From Callaeas wilsoni (Eukaryota; Chordata; Aves; Passeriformes; Callaeidae), in the NCBI GenBank assembly GCA_013398955.1, contig VWPU01014917.1:62001-126000 (forward strand): a stretch of DNA of 64,000 bases. Reading direction: 5' to 3'. The position numbers and the translations under genes were made by a program. Under the pieces are notes generated by a model. The model ran no database searches. It had not been told where the DNA came from and saw only the letters and a program-made list of their open reading frames with translations. Shown one piece after another: positions 12,685-23,345 of the stretch (its first letter is position 1; every line of letters begins with the position of its first letter).

Positions 12685-12706
12685 ACATGGCTGCAACATT
12701 GGGAAG
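12685..12706 (+). other. Candidate 22-nt microexon
   Basis: TTTTTCTTCATGCGCTTTTCTAG is an excellent acceptor and AAG then GTGAGAAG an excellent donor. All three frames are open: TWLQHWE, HGCNIGK, or MAATLG with an ATG in favourable context. At 22 nt the open frame is not evidence for coding. Confidence 0.15.
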
Positions 12707-13927
12707 GTGAGAAGCTCTGTTATTACTTGAAATAAAAATGAGTGAAATTGTGTATGTGATCTTAGAATTGAATGTAAATGGATAATATTGCTAAGGATTT
12801 TGCAATCTAAGTTTTATCTAGTTCTATTACTTTAATATTTTTTGTCACATGATGACTTTTTGTATTCCGGTATCAGCAGCTCACTGAGTCATCGATATCT
12901 CATTGATCTCTTCAGCTATTACCCCTTTTCAGGAGATGTACACAGCTGTGTATATTCTATTTCAGTTGAAATGCCTTACAGAGCCTTTTAAAGAACTGAT
13001 TTCTGTGAAGTCTTAAATAAGAGGCTGAGAGAAATGCAAAGTAGTGTGTTGTAAAGTGATGGTTACAGGCATTACAAGGACTATTTACTCCTCCAAAGCT
13101 TGATTTTCACTGTTAAGGACAACTTTTTATGTCTGTCCTGCCATCCCTGTGTTCTGCAGCCCCCTTTATACTGGCTCCTTCCTTCTGCCATGGGCTGCAT
13201 TTCTATGGAAAATGCTCTGGAAGAGCAGTCATCCTCCAGTGGCTGGGATGAGTAAAGATTTTTTAGAGGGATGGACTGGAGCTTTGAAACACTTCTGTGA
13301 CCAGGCTGGCAACCTGTCAGAGGTTGCTTTTGTGTGTGGCAGGTGGTGTGTGTCCTGCTGTGTGCTAAGCTACCACTTAGTACTGTTTGGAGTCCATAGC
13401 CCAGAGGCAGGGTGTGTTACACCACGTTACCCAGTGTCCCCGTGGACCACCTTGACAGTACAAGTACAGTAATCCGCTGGCACGCAAGTTTCTGCTGTTG
13501 TCTCCAAGCAGCTACGTTTCCCTGCCCATGTTATTTCTGTCTTAACCACTTAAAGAAAACCAAATAAAAAAATCAAGCTCTACAGGACAGGGGATCCCCA
13601 AGCTCTATTTATAAAAGCTTCTTACTCAACTTCACACTGAGGCAACTGCATAGTGAAGCTGCTATGCTTAACACACTTCAACTACAGCATTATAAATTCA
13701 GTTCCTTTGGCTGCAGGATACAATGGTGTTGGATCATATTTTGGGGATCAGATAGAAAATACAAAGTCATTGAAGTAGCGTTTTTTGTTTATTCACCTCC
13801 AGGAAGGATTGTGACACTTAAAAAGAGATCGCCTGTTAAAAAGAGAGACCCATAGGTGTGTGTACATACACAGTTATGTGTACATCCATGTTCGGCATTA
13901 TGAGAAGTACTGTACTTCTGTTTGCAG

Positions 13928-13952
13928 AAGGGGACAGCAATGAAAGAAGTCA
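13928..13952 (+). other. Candidate 25-nt microexon
   Basis: GTACTGTACTTCTGTTTGCAG precedes and TCA then GTAAGTGAG follows. Phase 0 reads KGTAMKEV and leaves one base, compatible with the phase-1 entry of 14478-14531. It is too short to judge as coding. Confidence 0.13.
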
Positions 13953-14477
13953 GTAAGTGAGGACATCAATTAAATCTCAGTATTTGAAGGAGAAATGGTA
14001 CTTGCTTCCTTTTTTTTTGTTGTTGTCTAAAAGCAGGGGACACTTGAGGTTTTTATCTTGAGCCTAGCAGGTTCAGCTCCTTGAGAGGTTCTTCTAGAAG
14101 AAACAGAAAGGCAGCAACATTCCTGTTTGATTTTACTGCTCTCTTTGTTTAGGTTGTCTTTTAAAAAAGCTTAATGCATATAAATTTAAGAAAAAACCAT
14201 TTCTTTACTGTAAGAGAATCCGATAGCTAAAAGTAAGGAATAAGTAACTACAGTGTTCTAAAATTTGTGTTGGTACTTTTCAACTCTGATTATCTTGTAC
14301 ATTATATTTTATAAAATCTATTGGTTTGTCTCATAACTTTGACAAACATTATGATGGATCATTAGACCCTTATGCCAGGTGAAGATTTGTCTTCATTTTC
14401 TGAAATGGTTTGCCTTTTTTTAAAGAGACCAAAGAATTCATTGCTCGTTCAAAATCAATGAGCTTCTGAATTTGCAG

Positions 14478-14531
14478 TGGCTATATACTGGTTTGCCATA
14501 GCAGTGCAACAGCTCTGTAAATATTCAACAG
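14478..14531 (+). other. Candidate 54-nt exon
   Basis: The acceptor GCTTCTGAATTTGCAG and the donor CAG then GTAAATT flank 54 nt with a single open frame (phase 1 to phase 1). The peptide reads AIYWFAIAVQQLCKYST. The hydrophobic beginning could be part of a membrane segment, but AT-rich DNA yields such peptides by chance. Two upstream microexon candidates (12685-12706 and 13928-13952) can be joined to it in phase. Confidence 0.15.
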
Positions 14532-15751
14532 GTAAATTCTCTAAAGTTTGTGGAAATACTTCTTTTTGTTGATCCACACATCAGGCGCCCTAATTATTTG
14601 CTAATTATATTACTGAAGTTCAAGAGAATTGTGTTACAGCTAAATTGCTTCTTCCCTTACTAGCTTTTCAGACTAGTGAAATACATCCTGGATTAGTGTG
14701 AGCAGAAATAAATAGTTAAGTTAATATTATGTTTTTTCCTTTGAAACCCTTTTACTTTCTTAGAATTTAGATAGTGAATGTAGGTAATCAGATTTTGTTC
14801 CTTGCTGAAGCAATTAGCTGGGTACTAGTGGGCTGATGTGTCTGTCAAAGGAAATCAGATCTCTTGTGTAAATAGAGCCAGGTTAAGATAGAGGAAAGTT
14901 CAATTACAGTTAAAGCTGGATGCAGCACTGATGTTGTCTTATATCTTCTTTTGTAATAGACTTGTTCTTTGTGACCGCTCACAAGCTTATACGTGGAGCA
15001 GCTGCCATGAGGGTTAAAAGATTGTACAGGTGGTCAGCATACAAAAGGGAATTGTTTTCCTCCTTGATATTAACAGTTCCTGAAACCCGCCAGGTACGAC
15101 TTCTCTCAAAGCTCAAAAGGATATGGAATATCCAATAAGAGAGCTTGTACTTAGCAGTCATATCTAAAGGAACTGAGTAAAGATAGAACAAGATTTAAAA
15201 CCCAGCATCAACCTCTGTCCTTGCCTTCCTGAGCTGAAGTCAGCACAGCCCTGTGGTATCCCAGTGCTTTATTTTCAGGAGCAGAGCCCGAATTTCAGTT
15301 TTGAATGTCACATCATCCTTTGGGGCAAAGAGACTTTCAAGTGTTGCCAGTGATGGCCGAAAACAGACTGCATGCTAGCTGAGACTGTGTACATGCTGTT
15401 GGGAGTTGTGGGGACAGTCTGCATCCGTAAATCTCGCTTTGGCCTGTGGCTCAGGCCATGTGCAGGAGATGCGCAGGCTGAAATCTGTCTGTGGGGGTGA
15501 AGCGGGCTCAGATGATCTGAAAGGCTTTTTTCAAGTAGGAAGCAGGGGTGATTCTTGTTTTCTGATGCACAGTGGGGTAGTTACAGGGAAAGGTCCCACT
15601 CCAGGTGGGCTGACAAGCACTTGTCTACCAGCACCTTCTGGCTGAGCACAGGAAGGGTGCATGGGCAGCCCTCAACGACAGGTTTTTTTACATAGTTTTC
15701 TTTATTTAAGTCAGTATGTTGGGCTGTGTCCTTCAGTTGTTAATTCTGTAT

Positions 15752-15775
15752 TGAAGTGTTGAGAATATTTATTTC
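15752..15775 (+). repeat. 24-bp direct repeat, copy 1
   Basis: The 24 bases begin TGAAGTGTTGAG and continue AATATTTATTTC. The identical sequence in the same orientation recurs at 18007-18030. Flanks on both sides do not align well. An exact 24-mer shared within 64 kb is very unlikely by chance unless both come from one repeat family or a duplication. Confidence 0.85.
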
Positions 15776-18006
15776 CTGTAGTGTCAGCATTGCCCTTAGT
15801 TACATTGCTTATTCCATAATACATATTTTGTTTTTTGTCTTTACGTTGGTAAGTAAGTGTAGCTTAAATTTTAAGCAATTACTGAATGTTAGAGTTTTGT
15901 CAGAGGGGTGGCATTGGCATTACAGTTCTCGGTAGTATATAGCACCAAATTGGCCTTGCTGAGATACGTTCTCTCTGTTGCAGAGACTGATTTTTCTTAG
16001 ATTGGGTCTTCTCTGACTGTACTGCAGAAAATGGGAACAGGCATAGCATTCTGTGGTATGGAGAAACACATAGTCCATGCTGCTTTACTTTTGAGGTTTG
16101 GGAAAGAAAAGGCATATGTGGGCTTTCTGTAGTGCAACTTTGTAATCCTCTGTTGTTTAGAGATTAATGAGGTTGTGCACAGTAGTGAAACACTTATATT
16201 TAAACACTAATACTATCTCTGATCATTGTTTGTAATGATTGTTTCATCAGTTGCTAATTTTGTTATATCAGAAACTGTCATATTCATAAAATGATAGCAG
16301 AGTTTGGACAGCAGATTTTTTTTTTCTGCACACTGCAGTAGAATTAGTTGTGATTTGTCATGCAACTGGTATGAAAGTAGATTCTTTCATTGATTCTGAT
16401 GGTACCAGTAGTTTGTTAGATTTATTTAAAATGTAAGATCATGATTTTGTAAGTTTTGAGGCAAAGTTTGGCCTACTGTATTTTGAGATCTATCAATAAC
16501 TCTGGAGAGTATCTAGGCAGGAGTTTTGGTGCAGTTTTGGTATATGACATACCTTAAGATGTCCTTTTAAAAACCAGGATTTTTTAGTCCTGCCTCCTAC
16601 TTGATCATAAATGGATCTCTAGAATCAAGATTCTAGTTATGTGCAAATCAATGAGTAATTTGGTGAGATATGATCAAATGTGGACATTGATACGATTGGT
16701 GTTGGAGGCCTCTAGTTCTATACTATATATACAACTCAGAGTCTTCGGATTGCATGAAGTTTGTCCTCTGGACGGTCTCACCCTAATGTATGTGTCACTC
16801 ACAGCTGTATAAAAGATGAGTCATTGATTTGGACTTTCACTTTGTCCATAGGAGTTAGAACATATTTGTTGTGTGTCTGGATCATGACTTCTGGTTTAAT
16901 TTATCTCCAAAGGAAGGAATATGTTAGCATACACCAAAACTGCTCTGTAAACCAAAGCAATGAATGATTAGTGGGAGCAAGCTGGGGATTTTTTCTTGCA
17001 AAACAACTCCATCTGCTATCAAAGGCAAATTTAGCTGTCAAGAGAGGTTCCAGAAATTCAACTGATGGAAATGCTTTGCTGTAGTTTTCCATCTAGCCTG
17101 TCACATCTAGCAGTGTCACTTATGCAACAAATTAGAAAGAAATGCTGTTCAACAAAGTACTGCCATTGATGTCTTTCCTTCTGGGGGTATGGCAATGATT
17201 TACCATCGGCCAGAAAATGTTCTATTGCTGTTTTCAAGGTGGTACCATTGGTTCAATGAAATAGAGAAGTCTTGCTCATTTACATTTCTGGCTACAGCTC
17301 TTGTCAGGCTCCAGGCCAAAGGGAGATTCTACACCTTCCCATGCCAGGCTGTTATTTCTAGTGATTGTGGCAGTGGATTGTGTTTGCTGGTTAGGCAGCA
17401 TGACTGGAAATGCAAATACATGAACTGGAAGGTTATTTCAGAACTGATGTTTCCCGAATGTGTAATGCGCTATGTAAAAGCAACCTGGGTGTGTATAAAG
17501 CACCCACTCTCTACAAGCAGATTTTCATCCCCTTTTTTTAAAGTTTTCGTGTATTCAATAGAGTATATATATAACTTTGTATATTTTTCTCTATTAACAT
17601 GACAGTTGTAGCAAAAATCTCTCAGAATAACACACTAAATTTATTTTATATGTTTCTATTCTCACATCAACTTCATTATTAAAACATTAAAAAACTGGAG
17701 CAAGATGCAAGATACTTGTTTTCAGTTTAACGTCAGAAGACAGAAGTGGATGTTGGTTAATTATAGTGAACATGCCCAAAAGTTTCTATGTTCCAAGTGA
17801 GCTAGTTGTCATCATTTCACTATATAATTACCCAGAGAGTTTGCAAGTGATCTATGTCGTGAGTCTAATCCCCAGGGTGCTGGTGCATATAAATAACCCT
17901 AAGCATATGAACAGACTTCAGCAGTTGTGCTCAGTGCACCCTTGTGCTGCAATTGCTATTCTTCAGACCAGGGTCTCGGTGGAGTTGACATACCACCAAA
18001 CTGCGC

Positions 18007-18030
18007 TGAAGTGTTGAGAATATTTATTTC
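18007..18030 (+). repeat. 24-bp direct repeat, copy 2
   Basis: Identical to 15752-15775, 2255 bp upstream. It is followed by an A/T-rich stretch (TAATTTAAAAAAAAATTAAT), unlike copy 1. Confidence 0.85.
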
Positions 18031-21000
18031 TAATTTAAAAAAAAATTAATATTTATAATTTTGCCCCTTGCAAGAGAGAAGTATTGCTTTGTAGGACTGA
18101 AAAATGCCTAAAGCCAAATGGTGTGTAGCATACTTCTTCATAATGAAGAATGCAGTCTTCATAGTTCTCAGTTTTCTTCCTTCTTTTGGTAGTAAATTGT
18201 GTGTACTTATTAAATATTTCTAATATGTGCATGAGAATGCTTACTGTACTACCCATTCAACTCTTAATAATGCTGTGGCTCTTTGTCTTGAGAAACTTGA
18301 GAGAATAAAGGATTTGTACTTGACTCCATGGAATTTCTCTTTACACAGTGTGCAACCATACAAACAGAGGTTTGGAGCTTTATTGAATTAAGCACTCCTG
18401 TAATTTCAAATGAGTATGTATAATGTGGAGTTGGAGTCTGTCCTATGGGAAAAACATGTACCAGCTATTTCACAACTACTGTGTCTTTTATTCTGAAAAA
18501 TACCACTCTTGCATCTCTTCAGTGTCTTAATTTTTAGGTTGTGTGGTTTGCACTGTCTATAAATGTGCAACTGTAAATTGTATTGAAATGAGTTAGATGT
18601 TGTAAGTAAAAGGAATATGCCCATAAATTCTGGACCTGCTTTGTTCTTGCATACTTCAATTTTAATTTTACTGGGTTGGGGTGGGTGGCCTGATGTTTGT
18701 TTTTTTTTTCTGAGTGAATTCAGATTCACAAGGACTATTCCTTTCAGGAATATACACAAACTGTGATACCTAGGTAGAATGTCACGGTCTTTGAATTTCC
18801 CATTTTTAGTAAGTTTACTTGTAGCTTTAAAATATTATTTTTAAACATTGCCTTGACAGTGCTAATATGATGATCAAGTCCAGCAATCTAGAAGCTTGTG
18901 GAAAGCTGGAAGCTGAAATGTGATGCAAAAAAAGATAAAGAGAAAACCCTTAGCCAGCCTACATTAGCTTCATTCAAGCTGAATAAATGATACATATTCC
19001 ATAATGGTCATTTCAAAGTCTCAGCCAAGGAAACTTATATATAGTCCATAACCATGCCAAAATTCAGGGTGAGGGAAAAAAACCCTACTAAGTTTATGAC
19101 TGACTTCTGAATTTAAGACAGAAATCCTTTGTGCATTCTTCTCACAACAATGCCTTCAGTTACTATCCATAATTGTCATCTGGATTGCGAAAATTGCTTT
19201 GGGAAGATATCAAGATGTTAACCAAATCAGTACAGATCCTTTCATGATGTTGCAATAAGTATTTAGAAATGCAGACATGGAGTGTGGTTTGTAAGGAGGT
19301 AAGATTAGCTGGTAAGGGAAAATCTAGGCAAGCCACTTGTTAGCCATTTTCATGAGTGTTGTAAAGTAAAAATACCAGATTTATTTCTCTGACTAATGTA
19401 TTTTTGATGAGGAGATGGGATGCCATTGGATCAATTCCATGGTGAGGTTTTATATCTAGTTCTGTATATGTCTGTAATGTGTTCATATTCTCCTTAGCTC
19501 TCTACATATCTTTGTTCTTACCAATACCACTGAGATTAAGATAGCAATTTTTCTCTCAATATGTGCAGAAAGCAAACAAGAAATGTGTTCTTTGAAAGCT
19601 GTTTAGTGTTTGATCTCAAAAAATTGGTCACATTTTGTTTTGCCATCTGATTTTGATATTAATATTACTTAGTAGCATGTCATATTCTGTTCAGTGACTG
19701 CAAAACAATAAACAGGATATGAAAGCAATAAATAAATTTACAAATAAGGCACTTTTTTAAAAAAATAGATTTACTTAAAGTGTGGAAAATGAGAATAACT
19801 GAAAGCTCTTTTTCCATTAGATACTATGGTAGGTAGGATCTGTTCATGCACTCTATTTCTGCTCTCAGCATTCTTTCTTTTTCATACTCATATTTTCCAC
19901 AAGTTTTTCCAACTTTCAGAGTTTAGTTAACTTAGATTCTCTCCTATGTATTCCTGTTTTTCTGAAGGTAGTAGTAATTATAATATTTAATAATTATTTA
20001 ACATATTGATATCATTATTTAGCAACCTAAGCGGAAGAGCTTTAATTTACAAACAAGGATCAGCCGGTGCTTTTCTGGTTAAAGTCATGGAAACACATTT
20101 CTGTATTTTGAAGTGGTCTGAAAATTACTCAACTTTTTTTTCAGTAATGGTTAAATTTTCAGCCTCCAGTTTGAAAGAGTTGAGTGTAAATGGTCATATT
20201 AAAATGGAGGGGAAAAATGCAATTTGATTTTGGGTGTGTTTATAATAAAAGGGATATAATAATTATTTGGGTTGGAGATAGGAGTAGAAACTCTAAAAAC
20301 CTTGTAAGCTACCTGTGGGATGACTTAGGGGTCCGTGAAGTTGCATAGCTTTACAGAGCTTGATTTCCACTGAAACTGGTTGGAAAATACTGGCACATGA
20401 AGCTGGACTGATACAAGAAGCAATTGGAGCCTGTAATTCAGACATGAATTTTAACATTTGTGTTGAGTCTCTAAATAAAATGGAAATCCTGGAATTATCA
20501 AATGTGTTCTTATATATAAGAAGGTAAAAGTGAAGTTTTTAAGATACTCTCTTGTTATGCTTGAGGAGAAGAATTGTAGCCTGAAGTATCTTTCTCTAAT
20601 TCCCCTCAGTTGCTTTCTTTAAGTCCTTCACATAACCTCAAGGATGATTTCTTTGTGCACAGCAGTGCCAGCATCCTGAAGAGATGCAGGCATGGTGCTC
20701 TGGGAGCAGAGCTCCTCTGGGAACTGCTGCCTTTATCTTCCCTCCTTGAGGTGGGATTGAAAGATCTTTGATGCCATTTGCATGTCAAACGGCAGCTGGG
20801 AGTCCCAGGGCACCCCCTGAAAGGCCTTTGCCACCCCTGGCACAGGGGGCTGTGGGAAAGCAGCAAGAGCAGTCAGGGCTTTGTGCTGCTGGCTTTGTTC
20901 AAGCTCAAGCCCCATGAGCAGTCACCTAACTGCACCACGGACAAAAGGCAGCAACCTGGGAAATACTGCACTGGGATCAGCATGCACGCTGCATTTCTCC

Positions 21001-21765
21001 ATGCTGAAGTTACACCACCACTGAAAACACGTGAACGGAAAATCGGTTGAAAGTAGAACAGTTAGTATAACTATTTCCTTGAGGTTCATATGATTTATTA
21101 ATGGTGGGTTTAATAACAATTTCTGTTTGCAAGTGGACTATTGCTCTTCTGTGAGCCTACCTGTAGATGTCGTAGAGACGAGCCCATTAACACTTCCCTT
21201 ATTTTGAAATGGAGACAGAAAAACAACAGGCAATGACATAATTTCATGTCTTCTTTGTTCATTGCTTTGGTGTTAGCACTGAACAAAAATTAATAAAGAG
21301 GAGCAAGTACTCATAACTCTCTGTGATAAAAGATGTAGTAAGAAGGTGTTTCTTGGGACTACAGTTCCTGCTGGTAGTCTGATTATTTTTGTGTAAAATT
21401 TTTGCATGAAGGAAGGGGATCAATGGTGTCATATTTACAGCTGTCTGTGGTGGGATAAAGTCTAAGTGTTACACCTCTTGATTTCTTTGGATGGAGGCAA
21501 AGACCAGTTTAGCCCATGCTTTTTTAAAAAGAGTGTTTTTCTTAGCTGCAGGTGGAAAAGTCCTTAAGAGGAATATTTCTGTAGGCTGTAGCAACTTAAA
21601 TGAGGTTTTGGCAATACTTCTGTCTTGTAATAATATATTTCTGACAGGTTGTTTTTGACCATTTGATGCTTAAGAGCACAGTTTGTCATTCTTCAGAACA
21701 GGTGGAAGAAATTTAACTTTGTCAGTGGTTTCAGATATTGCCCTCTCTGTGTTTTAAGACCTTAC

Positions 21766-21810
21766 CTTGCCTTCAATTAATATGAGTTTTGGAAAGTACA
21801 GTATTGACTT
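21766..21810 (-). other. Candidate 45-nt minus-strand exon
   Basis: On the minus strand AAG then GTAAGG is a strong donor, but the acceptor (GAGTGTTATGCAG) has a poor pyrimidine tract. The 45 nt read KSILYFPKLILIEGK in phase 0/0. It is a weak candidate. Confidence 0.1.
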
Positions 21811-22836
21811 CTGCATAACACTCATTTAAATTAATATTTTTTTACGGAGGGGTGGATTGTATTTTTTTTAAAAGGTAGTAGTAAGAGGGGATATTGGCCA
21901 AGGAAGAAAAGGAAAGGAGTAAAGGAAAAAAGAATATATTCGATATTTTTGAATGCTTTAAAAGTCAAAGGAAGAACGTAACTGAGTAGCAGTTTTCTCT
22001 TAAGGTCTTCTTAGATTGTGTCATTTTGATCAGTAAGATTATACATGCTTCTTATGACATGTGTTGTATTTAATGAAAAACCTAATGAAGAATAGCTCTT
22101 CCAGCTGCAGAACCCAATCCAGAGACTACTGAAGTTATTTGGAGTCTTTCCGCTTGCTTCCCTGAGCACTGGATCAGACCCTTGAAAATCAGCTTTCAGA
22201 AAGACTAAACCTGAGAAAGCTTTGAAATTCAAGATGTTGCATTTCTGAGTCCTTTAAGAAATTGTCAAGGAGACCATGCTGTCAGAGGAGAAAGCCATTT
22301 CTGAGCCTTTTGTCAGCAGTGGGTCGAATTCAGCCCTGAGATGAGATCTCACATGCGCCTGGAGTGCCCCTTGGATGCCCAGTTTAGGACTTGACAGTAA
22401 ATTGTGTATAAAAGGTACATTAGCCTGCTCAGGCATTTTTCACAGGAGCTGCATGGTTGGTATTTTCCACGTAATCAGAAGTAGATAACACACTCTGAGC
22501 TTCAGGGATTGAGGTGATTTTATTTATCTCTTAATTTTATTTCACTTAATTTAATTTATAATGCTAAAATTCATATGCAGTTTCTTGATTGCAGGAACTG
22601 GAACTTCAAGTAAATAATGTTCTCTCAAAAGTGAAGTACTGCTCCAATGGGTTGTAATGTGCTGTTAGTTTTAGCTACATTGCAATCTTGCCAAAGGCTG
22701 CAGTTGTTTGTATGTAAAAGCTTATCTGGTTTTGATTCCAAATTTTTGTTTTTAGTAAACCTGTGTTCCCAACATACTTGTTTTATGCCTCTATGTTTTG
22801 TTATGCTAAATTTGTGTTTATTTCATAGTTAGTGCC

Positions 22837-22872
22837 TGTGTGTGTGTGTGTACATATATATATATATATATA
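22837..22872. repeat. Compound (TG)n-(TA)n microsatellite
   Basis: Seven TG units are followed by TAC and then about nine AT units. This is the clearest dinucleotide microsatellite in the window and is probably polymorphic. Confidence 0.95.
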
Positions 22873-23221
22873 GTCTAATCTTAGCAAGATTGCCTGCAAA
22901 GCACATTGCATCATTGCTAATGAAGAATCGGCTGTGTCACAACCGTGTGCACAGGGTTCACTCTCTGTGGATGCTGCCGAGCTCAGAGCAGTGATGACTT
23001 AAAGCTTGTCCATAGCCTTGCTTTTCTTAGCTGTTATTTGTGCACCCTTTTCAAATGGCCCGTGGACCAAGGCTTGAAAATTGCCAGTAAAATGTAGAAA
23101 AAACGATAAAGAGCCTACATATATATCCACCTCAGAGCTTTGCAGTGGGCTGCAGATACAAGGGAGTGTAGCAGAGCTGTGCTGACTCCAGCGAGCACTG
23201 GCTGGAGCTGGGTGAGGTAGA

Positions 23222-23345
23222 GCCGGCATCGTGCAGCGTAACGCGGAGTCGTGCTTCGGATGCTGGCGGTGACGAAGTTTGGTTTCTATTTACGGCTGCC
23301 TATTGTATAGTCTGCATTCCTGTCCAAATCCCTCCGTTTCGCTGG
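23222..23345. other. Dense CpG cluster
   Basis: Ten CpGs fall within about 75 bases (23223-23294) and two more follow by 23341, for example AGCGTAACGCGGAGTCGTGC. The flanking kilobases are CpG-poor, so the cluster has probably escaped methylation-driven decay, either by regulatory function or recent arrival. A TATATAAT string lies at about 23408-23416. No exon is evident beside it on either strand; a candidate donor (CTGG then GTGAGG) sits just upstream at about 23212. Confidence 0.5.

Larger units (their letters stand above)
14532..22836. other. Non-genic stretch
   Basis: Unique AT-rich sequence with the two copies of the 24-bp direct repeat. A GC-richer patch around 20690-20890 holds short overlapping ORFs on both strands and no good splice pair. 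A weak minus-strand candidate lies at 21766-21810. Nothing else is recognised. Confidence 0.5.

Noticed and set aside
15782..15848. 67-nt exon candidate encoding a membrane-like peptide (VSIALSYIAYSIIHILFF)
   Set aside because: Hydrophobicity comes from the T-rich strand, only one frame is open and the acceptor abuts the repeated 24-mer. There is no independent support.
20253..20278. CR1 3' end in reverse orientation (ATTATTTGGGTTGGAGA)
   Set aside because: About 20 bases resemble the reverse complement of a CR1 terminus, but the similarity ends at once where the family's next conserved block should follow.
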